Assembly (NCBI GenBank): GCA_034436355.1
Contig: DAOTVQ010000032.1
Coordinates: forward strand, 57,270 to 121,269
Reading direction: 5' to 3'
Length of the DNA stretch: 64,000 nt
Source: CP2-2F sp034436355
GTDB lineage: Bacteria; Chloroflexota; Anaerolineae; Aggregatilineales; UBA2796
Shown here: piece by piece, positions 8,810 through 17,132 of the stretch
Layout: each line of letters opens with the position of its first letter
How positions within the stretch are numbered: position 1 is the stretch's first letter
Made by a program: the position numbers and the translations under genes
The notes under the pieces: model-generated
Database searches by the model: none
Told to the model about the DNA's origin: nothing
What the model saw: the letters and a program-made list of their open reading frames with translations, nothing else

Positions 8810-10053
8810 GGCACCATCTCTGCTTTCGCTATAACGTCAACATTGACCATCATATCGTCTGGAAGCACCACAAGAACCTGCCAATGATCTAAAGGCTGGT
8901 CGGCTGCAATATAGATACTGCCCTCTTTATCTGAAAAAGTCTGTCCGTTTGGTGAAATCCATCGGACAACCTGTGCGGCGGTCCCGCCAATGGGTGGTTC
9001 ATTTTCTATTGTTTCGCTGTCTAAAACAGCCTGTGCTTTTAATGAGACAGTTGTTCCATCAGCGTTTTCAGCATGTTTAACATTGAATGTCACCAGCAGC
9101 GCGGCAGACCCTTCATAATCCACCAACTCATCATAGATGATGTCAGCACTTGAGCGCCCTATGATGGGTTTTCGAGCAGGTGGACGGCTGTTCTCGACGG
9201 GAGGTGTAAATACAGGGACCGCCGGGGCAGGAGGCGGATCATCATGGCTCACTGAAACATCGACACTAGGGAAGAATCCAGATGCAGCTGGAGGATTGGA
9301 CAGCTCGTGCGTATCTTCATCCTGATCCGATGAAGCCGAGGGCGGGGTGAGATTTTTGGCTTCGTGAGGATCGAACACCGTAAATCCGTTAGCTGGGTTG
9401 AATTTCGCCGCATTTCCATCATCGTTAGGAGAATCCAATAAACGAGGGGAACTAGAGGCAGTACCTGTATCAGTACGAACAAGGAAATTTGGAAGCTCTA
9501 TGTTAGGACGCTGGCGTGGACGGCTCGCTGATGTCCCTAACTCGGCGGGTATCAAGCTTTCCCCAAGCCAGGTTGCAAAGGCACCTAATGGTGTCAATGT
9601 TCCTGCTGGCACTGTAGTACGTGGAGATTGGACAAACCCTGCCATCTCTTCATTGATTTTACGGAGCGCAACATTGATATAGCGTTTGTGCCAATCATCG
9701 GTTAGCGATTTTGAATTCCAATCATCATGGGTTGGAGGTTCCGCGCTGGCGAATACACTATCAACAGCCTCATCAGTGATGAATACCCCCGCGTAGCCAA
9801 TTTTGTTGTTGGGAAGCGGTCTCCCTTCAAGGTACTTCACAACAAGTTCTGCCTGTCGCATAAGCGCTGTATGATGTGTTACTGCTTCAAAAGGACACTC
9901 TGTTTCACCTGTATCGAACCAAAGCACTTTATCCACAATAAACTGTTGAAGCGCCAATTTGCCCAGATGCTGACGAGGACGTTCTGCCATAATTTCTTTC
10001 ACAACGGACTGCATCATCGGCGCGTCATCTCGACGTTCTTTCAATCGCTCCAT
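8806..10053 (-). CDS. C-terminal part of the MORC/MutL-type ATPase (separated by an in-frame TAA)
   Basis: This 415-residue frame is in the same frame as the ATPase fragment upstream, separated only by TAA at 10086-10084 and ten codons (FPPLAGFVEA before the ATG at 10053). Read through, the join is LLPHPS-stop-FPPLAGFVEAMERLKERR, a smooth continuation. The fragment has a helical first third (RPRQHLGKLALQQFIVDKVL), a low-complexity Pro/Ser/Asp-rich linker (about residues 165-300) and a beta-rich C-terminal domain (ALLVTFNVKHAENADGTTVS). The original gene would run 11022-8806 (738 codons). Expression as a separate protein is possible from ATG 10053, but no strong ribosome binding site is visible. 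Confidence 0.6.
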   Translation of the reverse strand: MERLKERRDDAPMMQSVVKEIMAERPRQHLGKLALQQFIVDKVLWFDTGETECPFEAVTHHTALMRQAELVVKYLEGRPLPNNKIGYAGVFITDEAVDSVFASAEPPTHDDWNSKSLTDDWHKRYINVALRKINEEMAGFVQSPRTTVPAGTLTPLGAFATWLGESLIPAELGTSASRPRQRPNIELPNFLVRTDTGTASSSPRLLDSPNDDGNAAKFNPANGFTVFDPHEAKNLTPPSASSDQDEDTHELSNPPAASGFFPSVDVSVSHDDPPPAPAVPVFTPPVENSRPPARKPIIGRSSADIIYDELVDYEGSAALLVTFNVKHAENADGTTVSLKAQAVLDSETIENEPPIGGTAAQVVRWISPNGQTFSDKEGSIYIAADQPLDHWQVLVVLPDDMMVNVDVIAKAEMVP

Positions 10054-10083
10054 CGCCTCTACAAATCCAGCTAAAGGCGGAAA

Positions 10084-10086
10084 TTA
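10084..10086 (-). other. In-frame TAA interrupting the MORC-type ATPase gene
   Basis: Both flanking frames share the same phase (11022 and 10053 are both multiples of three). The codon before the stop is Ser (TCA) and the next are Phe-Pro-Pro-Leu. One substitution from CAA, GAA or AAA would create it. No indel is needed to rejoin the protein. Confidence 0.8.
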
Positions 10087-11022
10087 TGATGGATGGGGGA
10101 GAAGTACAGGTGTATCTTCCCACTGGAGATGAAAGTAAATCGCGGGTCGCCCAGCGCCACTATCCAGCATCTTGGGCCAGAAGAACCACAGAACATACTC
10201 AGCCATCAAATTCAGCGCCTGCAAGGGTGTTCGTTCGATGCCCTCAAATCGCATCCGCTGTCCCGATAGACGGTCATGAAAAAGCGGATCGAGAATGAGT
10301 ATGGTGGTTCCAGTTTCATCATCGCCAAAATCACCCATACCAAGCGCTCTTGCGAGTAGATCTGCATCCTCGTTTAGAACAGGTTCAGCAACCTCACCTC
10401 CGTCCTGCCCCCACCAATGCCGTCCAGTAAATTGTCTGCCCCCGCTGTCAGCCCAGCGATTCCCTAGAGCTGATGCCATGAATCGACTTTCCAAGCGTCC
10501 GTTTTCAAGCTTGCACCGCGTATGAACAAGGATGGTTTGCATACCACTGGCACGATATAGAGATGCCTTTCCATATCCGTAAGTTCCACCAGATAAATTC
10601 TGGTTAGATGGCTGCCCGACATCTCTCAAAAAGCTGATAAAATTGCGAGGCGAACCTTCAGGCACGACATCGGCACGAGTGGGGCCCGCCAGTCCAGTTG
10701 TACCCCGATCTGCGATCACCAGCGCATGTAAAGGCACACTGCTGTCCAACCGCATCAAGGAAAGACTTCTGGGATCAGGATGTTCTGAAAATACCTGTTC
10801 AGATAGTATTTGTCTTTGTGATGCGCTCAATGTCCAACCATGAACCGTGTAAGACAGCGGCTCGGAGTCCGAAAGCCGCGCATCCCAACTGTTTTGAACT
10901 GTTTCACGGATAAGCACGGCAAGCGTATCTAAATTAGGACGACCTAGCTGGTTAATAATTCCCGTCGAGCTGATACTTCCAGTTGGGCTGACTGGTTCTG
11001 AATTTAGACCTAGACGCATCAC
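10084..11022 (-). CDS. MORC/MutL-type GHKL ATPase, N-terminal ATPase domain
   Basis: This 312-residue frame carries the GHKL ATP-binding signatures: the N-box E40-T-V-Q-N44-S-W-D47, a G1-like ADRGTTGL near residue 110, and the lid motif GGTYGYGKAS near residue 150. MutL/MORC-like ATPases of this kind occur in restriction-modification-associated clusters with Z1 and PD-(D/E)XK proteins (described by Iyer, Abhiman and Aravind). The start ATG 11022 overlaps the stop of the nuclease gene. The frame ends at TAA 10086-10084, and its normal continuation lies directly downstream in the same frame. The gene is therefore interrupted, leaving an ATPase domain without its C-terminal regions. Confidence 0.8.
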   Translation of the reverse strand: MMRLGLNSEPVSPTGSISSTGIINQLGRPNLDTLAVLIRETVQNSWDARLSDSEPLSYTVHGWTLSASQRQILSEQVFSEHPDPRSLSLMRLDSSVPLHALVIADRGTTGLAGPTRADVVPEGSPRNFISFLRDVGQPSNQNLSGGTYGYGKASLYRASGMQTILVHTRCKLENGRLESRFMASALGNRWADSGGRQFTGRHWWGQDGGEVAEPVLNEDADLLARALGMGDFGDDETGTTILILDPLFHDRLSGQRMRFEGIERTPLQALNLMAEYVLWFFWPKMLDSGAGRPAIYFHLQWEDTPVLLPHPS

Positions 11023-12029
11023 GATAGACCCTCCACTATCGACCTATAAACCGCAGCAGTATTTGCCTTTGGGATAGGATAGGGCGGCGGGACAGAGAGA
11101 TCAATCTGATAACTCAACGATATAACTCCTCTCGGCAGTGTTCCATCTATGAAACTTGATCCTGTGATACGGGGAAATTCGCTGTTCACTAGATACATAC
11201 GCTTCTCGACAATTCCATAACGCTGGTCATCAATCAGCGTCAAAGTTTCAGGAAAAAATCCGAGTCGCGCCAGTTTGCTGTAAATATCAACTTGATTGAT
11301 TCCGATGCTGACCAGTGAATTCACCACATCACTGAGGCTTTCCCCACCCCCTAGTGTTTCTTCGATTTGGAGAACAACAAGATGGAGAGTTTCGCTTAAC
11401 GGAGGATCAAGCTGATCGTGACCATGAATTGCCAGAACAATCCCCTGCCTTCGAAATGAGGTTTTCACCTCTAAAGCATTTCCATGTCCAAAGAAATCAA
11501 ATCTTCCCTTGTCGGGGCCGGTCCAATTATTCAACGCAAGTGGATTAATACGAGCCAGATCGCGGAGAATTATAAGTTCTCCGAACAGCCCGACTATGGT
11601 GCTTCTATCTGGCAAAGGAATTGTGTCGCGTGCCAGCAGTTCGCGCCAGCGGTTCAATACTAAAAGACAAACACGATCTGGTGTTTCTCTCGACTTCAGT
11701 AATTCCGATACTACATCGTATATGATGAGGTCAAACAGCCCATTCAAATGAGGCTTAAGGCAAACAAGATCAACATAGGGGCTGCGGTTCTCACCCTCCC
11801 CCCATGTCGTGACAAGAAGTTGGACACCGCTGCTGCGTTTATCATGCATCGGTTTTGTGCTTCGAGGTGCAGGTATGAGCAGGTGGCGTTGACCTATTCC
11901 ATCTATTGTGAGCAGTGGATTTCCATAATGACTTGCGGCAATATCTAATTCACGCACTTCAATTGTGCCATCTGGCGCAGGTGGTGGAAATAATGACCAG
12001 ATTCGCTGAATAATTTCCAGCGTTATCAT
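11019..12029 (-). CDS. PD-(D/E)XK nuclease-like protein (DUF4420 type)
   Basis: This 336-residue protein is the probable nuclease of the defence operon. The active-site pattern is visible: E151 in GLFGELIIL, then D178 in GRFDFFGHG, E187 and K189 in NALEVKTS, matching D-x8-E-x-K of the PD-(D/E)XK fold. Proteins of this form are annotated as PD-(D/E)XK motif proteins (DUF4420) and are regular neighbours of Z1 proteins. The ATG at 12029 overlaps the Z1 stop, and its own TGA overlaps the ATPase start, so translation is coupled on both sides. All expected residues are present and the gene appears intact. Confidence 0.82.
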   Translation of the reverse strand: MITLEIIQRIWSLFPPPAPDGTIEVRELDIAASHYGNPLLTIDGIGQRHLLIPAPRSTKPMHDKRSSGVQLLVTTWGEGENRSPYVDLVCLKPHLNGLFDLIIYDVVSELLKSRETPDRVCLLVLNRWRELLARDTIPLPDRSTIVGLFGELIILRDLARINPLALNNWTGPDKGRFDFFGHGNALEVKTSFRRQGIVLAIHGHDQLDPPLSETLHLVVLQIEETLGGGESLSDVVNSLVSIGINQVDIYSKLARLGFFPETLTLIDDQRYGIVEKRMYLVNSEFPRITGSSFIDGTLPRGVISLSYQIDLSVPPPYPIPKANTAAVYRSIVEGLS

Positions 12030-13504
12030 GCTTCACTATCACTTTCGTCTTCTTCGAGAAAATCAGGTTCTACATATTGTTCCAAATGATCGGGATTGAC
12101 CTCTACATATTTCACGTCAAAGACTGACCCCAGAGGCGCGGGCGGGAACACAAAGCCCAAACCCACTAGATGGTCGGCTGCTTCAAGAGGGCGTTTAGTC
12201 TTTGCAGAGCTTTTTCCGGGTTGAGAGTCTTTGGAAATAAGGTATAAAACCAGCATTCCGCGGTCTTTGGTATTGCTGTAAGCCTGTCGCATCTCACGGA
12301 TCTCGTGAGCTTTTCTCCCTTTATAGTGCGAACGTTCAATGCTTAAATCTGCTCCTGTATCTCCATCGGACATCAGGACACCGATATTGGCGTATTCGAC
12401 TGGCGTGGTACGGCGTGAACGCTCCAAAAGCGGGACAGTCAAGCCGCCAAGCTGTATGCTGCCGCGCTGCGCTTTTTCTCCGGCGGTCACACCGCGCAGA
12501 ACAACATTCCACTGCCGAAGCGCATTATGGCGATTTTGCTGGCGAATGTAATCTTTGAGCGCATGAGTTGATACCTCGCGGCTCATTTTGTGAAACTGAT
12601 ATTGGTCGAGAAAGTTGGTAATTATGTCGACGGATATACCGTAGAACACCTGGTGCCCTAAACTCTCGGCAGGTTGATAACCTAACGCTCGAATGCGCTT
12701 AATTAGATCATCTGCCGCTCGTAAATTTCTCTGAAGCCATGTCGCATTACGATGGTTAAATAGAACGGTCTGAACGTTGTTATTGTCGTAGCTCACTCGC
12801 GTCTGTACTGCGTGCTGCATCTTTGCACGAGCTGTGATAGCAAGTGCGGGATGTGTACGGATACGAACGCCGAACTGCTCAGGTGTCATTCCCAGTTCTG
12901 AGTATCGCTCAATATCCTGTCGTACTTCCGCTTCAATAGTGGCTAAATCATAGAAGTAGTCGCGCAGTTCTGCTGTCATCCAAAGACGCGGAAGATCAGC
13001 ATAGTTGGGGCGGTATCCAAACCACCTGCCCATTTGCAGCAGGGTGTCATAGGCGTTTGCCGCACGCACAAAAAAGCTCACGAGCAGTCCTTCAAGGGTC
13101 AGTCCGCGCGATAGAGTGTTGCCGCCAATTGCGATTTGCAGCCGTGTACCGTTCTCATAGTTTAGGCGGTTCTCGCTGCGGTAGTTATCGACGACAACCT
13201 GAGTTTGTGTGATTACTTCAAGTAGGTGTGGTAAAAGCGCATCAAAGGAAACTGGTTGTTCAGTAAATTGATCGCGTGGTAAACGCGATTGTTCATCATC
13301 CCACTGCTGCCGCCACTGTTGAAGTAGATTATCACGCTGAGGACCGTTCAGCATTCGCAGCACATCTCGTCGGTGATGCTCGATAAGATTCTGCGTCGTA
13401 TTGTGAATGTGAATGTATTGGGTAGTGTGGATTAACATTGTAGAGTGTTCATTTTGCTGACCACGCACCCACCTGGCCGCTGCAGCCATCCAAAAATAGT
13501 CCAC
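12026..13504 (-). CDS. C-terminal part of the Z1-domain ATPase (separated by an in-frame TAA)
   Basis: The frame (492 residues from GTG 13504) continues the Z1 protein in the same phase. Only TAA 13513-13511 and two codons (Asn-Ala) lie between the two parts. Read through, the join is ITPSL-stop-NAVDYFWMAAAARWVRG. Conserved Z1 features follow: HSTMLIHTT, the motif IAIGGNTLSRGLTLEGLLVS, and QMGRWFGYR with the arginine-finger-like region. These correspond to the second RecA-like lobe of a superfamily 2-type ATPase, so the two parts must have been one protein of about 875 residues. Whether a separate C-terminal product is made is unknown. Confidence 0.7.
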   Translation of the reverse strand: MDYFWMAAAARWVRGQQNEHSTMLIHTTQYIHIHNTTQNLIEHHRRDVLRMLNGPQRDNLLQQWRQQWDDEQSRLPRDQFTEQPVSFDALLPHLLEVITQTQVVVDNYRSENRLNYENGTRLQIAIGGNTLSRGLTLEGLLVSFFVRAANAYDTLLQMGRWFGYRPNYADLPRLWMTAELRDYFYDLATIEAEVRQDIERYSELGMTPEQFGVRIRTHPALAITARAKMQHAVQTRVSYDNNNVQTVLFNHRNATWLQRNLRAADDLIKRIRALGYQPAESLGHQVFYGISVDIITNFLDQYQFHKMSREVSTHALKDYIRQQNRHNALRQWNVVLRGVTAGEKAQRGSIQLGGLTVPLLERSRRTTPVEYANIGVLMSDGDTGADLSIERSHYKGRKAHEIREMRQAYSNTKDRGMLVLYLISKDSQPGKSSAKTKRPLEAADHLVGLGFVFPPAPLGSVFDVKYVEVNPDHLEQYVEPDFLEEDESDSEA

Positions 13505-13510
13505 TGCATT

Positions 13511-13513
13511 TTA
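13511..13513 (-). other. In-frame TAA interrupting the Z1 gene
   Basis: The frames on both sides have the same phase (14653 and 13504). The stop replaces one residue between PSL and NAVDYFW. A single substitution from AAA, CAA or GAA explains it. A GTG codon follows six bases after the stop, but no ribosome binding site is evident. Confidence 0.8.
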
Positions 13514-14653
13514 CAAGCTGGGTGTTATTGCTGGTAGAAAATCATAGTGATTTCGACCAACTGGCTGAAGCGATGATAGTTCCTCAATAGGAACAATCCG
13601 CACCATGTCTAACCCCTCAAATTCCTCGTCAGTCTCATCACACAGCAGCCTTTCGCGTCCAAAGATGCGTTCCGTGCCAAAATGTCCATCGGGCTTCGGC
13701 AGCGCAGCGATGAAGTGTCGTGGATACAGATCATCTTTAGAGCGTGGATCGACGAGGACACTGGCAAAGGGCGTGGCTGTATAACCTATGTAAGCGGCTT
13801 TAGGCAGCAGTTGAAGGAGTTCGATCAACCTCTGATTAATCGCAGTACGTCGATAGGTTTCAGGATCGCCTTGCGCTTGATTTGCTGCGGTATTGATGCT
13901 AGCTTCGTCAGCTTCATCGTCAATAATCAGAAATGGGCAGCGGTTCAGTATTTCAGGAGATGCATCAGACAGCCATCGAATGAGCCGCCGCAGTATTGGC
14001 GAATTTTTCTTTACCACACAGAGAACGTAGCTGTCCTTATCCGGGTCTAAGAAGTAGTTGGGATTGTCTAAAAGGTTAAAGTCGTTATTTCGCGTTGGTG
14101 TATACCAGAGTACATCATTCAGTTCTACTAATTCACGATCAAGCCGGCGCTGCGTTTGGGCGCGCAGTGAAATCTTTGTTCCAGACAGCACAATGAAAAC
14201 GCGATATCCAGCGTCAGCGGCTTTTGCAATTACTGCTGTAAAGTTAGCCGTCTTACCACTCTGGACATAGCCGACAACCAATCCTCTGGTTTGGAAACGG
14301 CTGGCAACCGGATGTTCAAGCCAAGCAACTATTTTATCGGAAGCACTGTTTATCGAATCGACGGCATCCTGTGTCCAATTTTTCTTGTAAAGCAAATGTT
14401 CTTTCAGAGCCGGCCAGAAGCGGGCATGAGGGAGTTTATCGCCGCCGAGATACCAGCCTGTTTGGTCGCCACCTTCCTGGGACAGCAGTGGAGGTGGGGT
14501 CATCCTCCGCACACGTCCTGTCTGCCTGCGGAATTCTGCAAACGCTTTATCCAATGTGTCTTGAGGAACAAATTGGAGAAGCTGTTGGTATTGTTCTTCT
14601 GGTGGAAGGCGCGAGTTAATAAACTGTTTTGCTAAGTCTTTTATGTTTGACAT
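13511..14653 (-). CDS. Z1-domain helicase-like ATPase, N-terminal part
   Basis: This is the first gene of the defence operon. From ATG 14653 (GTG 14668 is an in-frame alternative) it encodes 380 residues. Walker A is GYVQSGKT (128-135), Walker B is IIDDEADEAS (about 243-252), and motif III is GYTATPFAS (290-298), typical of Z1 proteins, which are superfamily 2 relatives found in restriction-linked clusters. It ends at TAA 13513-13511 within the conserved transition into the second lobe. The helicase-like half alone would lack motifs V and VI. Promoter-like sequence lies just upstream at 14698-14719. Confidence 0.82.
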   Translation of the reverse strand: MSNIKDLAKQFINSRLPPEEQYQQLLQFVPQDTLDKAFAEFRRQTGRVRRMTPPPLLSQEGGDQTGWYLGGDKLPHARFWPALKEHLLYKKNWTQDAVDSINSASDKIVAWLEHPVASRFQTRGLVVGYVQSGKTANFTAVIAKAADAGYRVFIVLSGTKISLRAQTQRRLDRELVELNDVLWYTPTRNNDFNLLDNPNYFLDPDKDSYVLCVVKKNSPILRRLIRWLSDASPEILNRCPFLIIDDEADEASINTAANQAQGDPETYRRTAINQRLIELLQLLPKAAYIGYTATPFASVLVDPRSKDDLYPRHFIAALPKPDGHFGTERIFGRERLLCDETDEEFEGLDMVRIVPIEELSSLQPVGRNHYDFLPAITPSL

Positions 14654-14697
14654 TGTATTATTTATCACCGCTAGAGATACGAGATATGTCGCAGTTT

Positions 14698-14719
14698 CAA
14701 TTATACAGCAATTATACAG
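14698..14719 (-). promoter_or_regulatory. Tandem TATAAT-containing repeats upstream of the defence operon
   Basis: On the minus strand the 11-mer CTGTATAATTG occurs twice back to back (14719-14709 and 14708-14698), each holding a perfect TATAAT. They lie about 45-65 bases before the Z1 ATG. No clear TTGACA box is found 16-18 bases upstream of either copy, so this is a candidate promoter or operator only. Confidence 0.4.
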
Positions 14720-14853
14720 TAGAAGTTGTATCAGGATAGTAAAATCTCCCCAACTGACGGCATTTAGACGGCTTGCGTGTGTCTGCGCGTGGCGTTATGT
14801 TCGCCTCGCAAAAAAATATGGCTGGTTTAACGTCTCAGCCAAGACGGTTGAAG

Positions 14854-15810
14854 TCAGGCATAAGCGGCTGACAGCATCCTCGCCGCACGCTTCATATACT
14901 TCGGAAATGTGTTCGGATTGCGCCCGATGTCCAGCGCTGCCTGGCGACACGTCTTGCCGTCAATCTGCGCCCGGAGCGCTCCGGCGATGCAGATGGTGTG
15001 GCGGTACTGCTCCAGCAGCGCCTCGGCTGGCTCGGTATGCCCCTGCTGGTACTGCTCACGCCAGTTCTGATACGGCGATGTGAACTGCCCGTTGTTCCAG
15101 TTCTCGGCTGGCTGCTTCTCCGGCAGGGTGTAACTGTGATGTTCCAGAAACACCTGCGCGAATTCGCAGCGAACCTCTTGCAGCATCGGTTCTTCGTAGG
15201 TCTTGTGCCAGTTCCAGGGTGTCACACCTGCCAGTGTCGCCGCGTCCTTGCGCGTCACCTGTGTCGTCACGGCGTACAGCGCGACCAGACGCTTGAACGA
15301 GTCAGCATACTTCGCTGCGAGCTTCCGCATGATTTGCTCAACATCAATTCGGATGTCGATGTCGGCTGCCCAGGTTGCCCACTGCTCAACCGAGTTCCAC
15401 CAACCGCTTGGCGATGAGAACCCGGTGATGGTGTGTTCATCCCAGCTACTGCGCCAGTCATAGCTCATCAGCTCCTCAAGGCTGTCGTATTTGTCATCGT
15501 AGTAGCGCAGCTTCGAAATCTTGCATCGTGCCAGAATAAAAAACGCCGCCTGCTGGCGGGTTTTCTGCGCGAGAAAGTCTTTGTTTTCGGAGAGTTCAAG
15601 CCATAGTGCCATGAACCCATGCTGGATGCAGTCCGGCAGGTAGGTGGTACGGTGGATGCCCTTGCCTTTCATCACGTTGGTAACGTAATGCGCCAGATCA
15701 TCATAGATCTGCTGAAAGGTCATCGAACCCGCCCACGAAGTCAGATAGGTCGCAACACGCGGAAACGGCTTAATCTGGATGCGAATATGAGGACGAAAAT
15801 CTGAAGTCAT
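14854..15810 (-). CDS. RNA polymerase sigma-factor-like / HTH protein
   Basis: The 318-residue protein starts at ATG 15810, after a good GAGGGAG site; an upstream in-frame extension to 15891 lacks one. The N-terminal half (FQQIYDDLAHYVTNVM, then DCIQHGFMALWLEL and ILARCKISKLRYYDD) has the helical spacing of sigma region 2-type sequences. The C-terminus (KTCRQAALDIGRN, then FPKYMKRAARML) looks like a helix-turn-helix. This is a low-certainty structural resemblance and may be an element-encoded regulator. It lies 185 bases before the defence operon in the same orientation. Confidence 0.4.
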   Translation of the reverse strand: MTSDFRPHIRIQIKPFPRVATYLTSWAGSMTFQQIYDDLAHYVTNVMKGKGIHRTTYLPDCIQHGFMALWLELSENKDFLAQKTRQQAAFFILARCKISKLRYYDDKYDSLEELMSYDWRSSWDEHTITGFSSPSGWWNSVEQWATWAADIDIRIDVEQIMRKLAAKYADSFKRLVALYAVTTQVTRKDAATLAGVTPWNWHKTYEEPMLQEVRCEFAQVFLEHHSYTLPEKQPAENWNNGQFTSPYQNWREQYQQGHTEPAEALLEQYRHTICIAGALRAQIDGKTCRQAALDIGRNPNTFPKYMKRAARMLSAAYA

Positions 15811-16085
15811 GACGAACACTCCCTCGTCACACCGCTGGAATCTGCCAGCACATCGAGCCACAACCGGCTCGGACATGCCGGGACAGCACAAGGAGGGAAC
15901 CTGTCAAACAAAAAAGCCACCCGCGTATTTGCCTGACGATGTTTGATAGGGAGGCTGCCTGTGCTGTAGAATCGCCGCGCCGACGGTTGTGCGAGGAAAA
16001 AGAGCTGCATTTCAAGCGCTTTTGGCAATGTATTGAAGGGTAATCCTCACTGCTATAGGGACATCATATCTTGAACACTGAACCG

Positions 16086-16208
16086 CTGTCACACCTGTCA
16101 CAACTGCACGTACAGTCAACTGATGAGTATTGTGGATATCCTGTGTAATTTCGTGTTTTATGGTCTAAATGTGTTTCTGTGACAGGTTCGCTGGTTCATC
16201 TGTGACAG
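16086..16208. promoter_or_regulatory. CTGTCACA / TGTGACAG repeat cluster
   Basis: Within the 435-base gap 15811-16245 there are two direct copies of CTGTCACA (16086-16093, 16095-16102) and two inverted copies, CTGTGACAG (16177-16185, 16200-16208; 23 bases apart). The gap lies upstream of the sigma-like gene and downstream of the SDR gene. Symmetry and spacing suggest binding sites for a dimeric regulator or an origin/transfer-related iteron set. No open frame in the gap looks like a real gene. Confidence 0.4.
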
Positions 16209-16245
16209 CAATAGTGTTTGATACAAGTGTGGATTAATGAAAGCA

Positions 16246-17103
16246 TTACCCGACATTTAAAGATGTCAATGAGCTACTGATTTCCCATAATTGTTCTTGA
16301 ATGCTGATGTCATAGGTTTGGAGCGGTGATTGAAGGGGCTTCCGATTGCCGAAATACTGACCCGTGACGGTTGCTACCTCCGGTGAAACTGCCAGATACA
16401 AGATACGTTGTGCCGCATGATCGGCATCGGGCAGTATGAACTTTCCCAACCATCCAGCCATTTTCAACAGGAACGGCTCATCGATATTGTTACTCCCCAA
16501 ATTTGATTTGAATACACCTGGGTGGACACAATTTACGGTTACTCCGGTTTTCGCCCGTCGCTGCGCCAATGCATAAGTGAAAAGAATATTGCCCAGCTTA
16601 GTCTGAGCATAGGCTTGTAATCCTCGATAGGGACGCTGCTTGAACTGTAAATCCTCCAGATTCAAAGCGGTGCTGATGCGTGTGCCAACGTTGATAATAC
16701 GGGCAGGGGCGCTGAACTTGAGCGTATCAAGCAGCAAATTAGTGAGCAAAAATGGTGCTAGATGATTGACAGCCAGTGACATTTCAATACCGTCGGCACT
16801 GAGCCTGCGCTGCATGAATACAGCACCAGCATTATTGATCAGCAGGTGTAAATGCGTATGCTTTGCCCGGAATGTATTGACTAACTGACGGATCGATTGT
16901 TGTGACGATAAATCCGCCATCAGTAAATCAATATGGGTGTTTCCACTACGCTCTATAATTTCCTGGTGTGCTGCTTTGCCGCGCACCTGATCTCGGCATA
17001 CCATCACAACGTGTGCGCCCATTTGTGCCAATCCCAGAGTCGTGGCTTTACCAAGTCTAGAGTTTGCGCCTGTCACCAGTGCGATCTTACCTTCTACTGA
17101 CAT
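16246..17103 (-). CDS. Short-chain dehydrogenase/reductase (retinol-dehydrogenase-like SDR)
   Basis: This 285-residue NAD(P)-dependent oxidoreductase starts at ATG 17103, placed about 8 bases after GGAGA; an in-frame TTG at 17118 is less likely. It has the cofactor motif TGANSRLG, the NNAG motif (LLINNAGAV) and the catalytic YAQTK. The usual catalytic Ser region reads RIINVGTRIS, with Gly-Thr where NVSS is common. The substrate cannot be inferred. It lies downstream of a broken ABC transporter and TetR fragment, probably the remnant of a TetR-controlled operon carried as cargo. Confidence 0.8.
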   Translation of the reverse strand: MSVEGKIALVTGANSRLGKATTLGLAQMGAHVVMVCRDQVRGKAAHQEIIERSGNTHIDLLMADLSSQQSIRQLVNTFRAKHTHLHLLINNAGAVFMQRRLSADGIEMSLAVNHLAPFLLTNLLLDTLKFSAPARIINVGTRISTALNLEDLQFKQRPYRGLQAYAQTKLGNILFTYALAQRRAKTGVTVNCVHPGVFKSNLGSNNIDEPFLLKMAGWLGKFILPDADHAAQRILYLAVSPEVATVTGQYFGNRKPLQSPLQTYDISIQEQLWEISSSLTSLNVG

Positions 17104-17132
17104 ATATATTGTCTCCAAGTCTAAAGTGTTGA

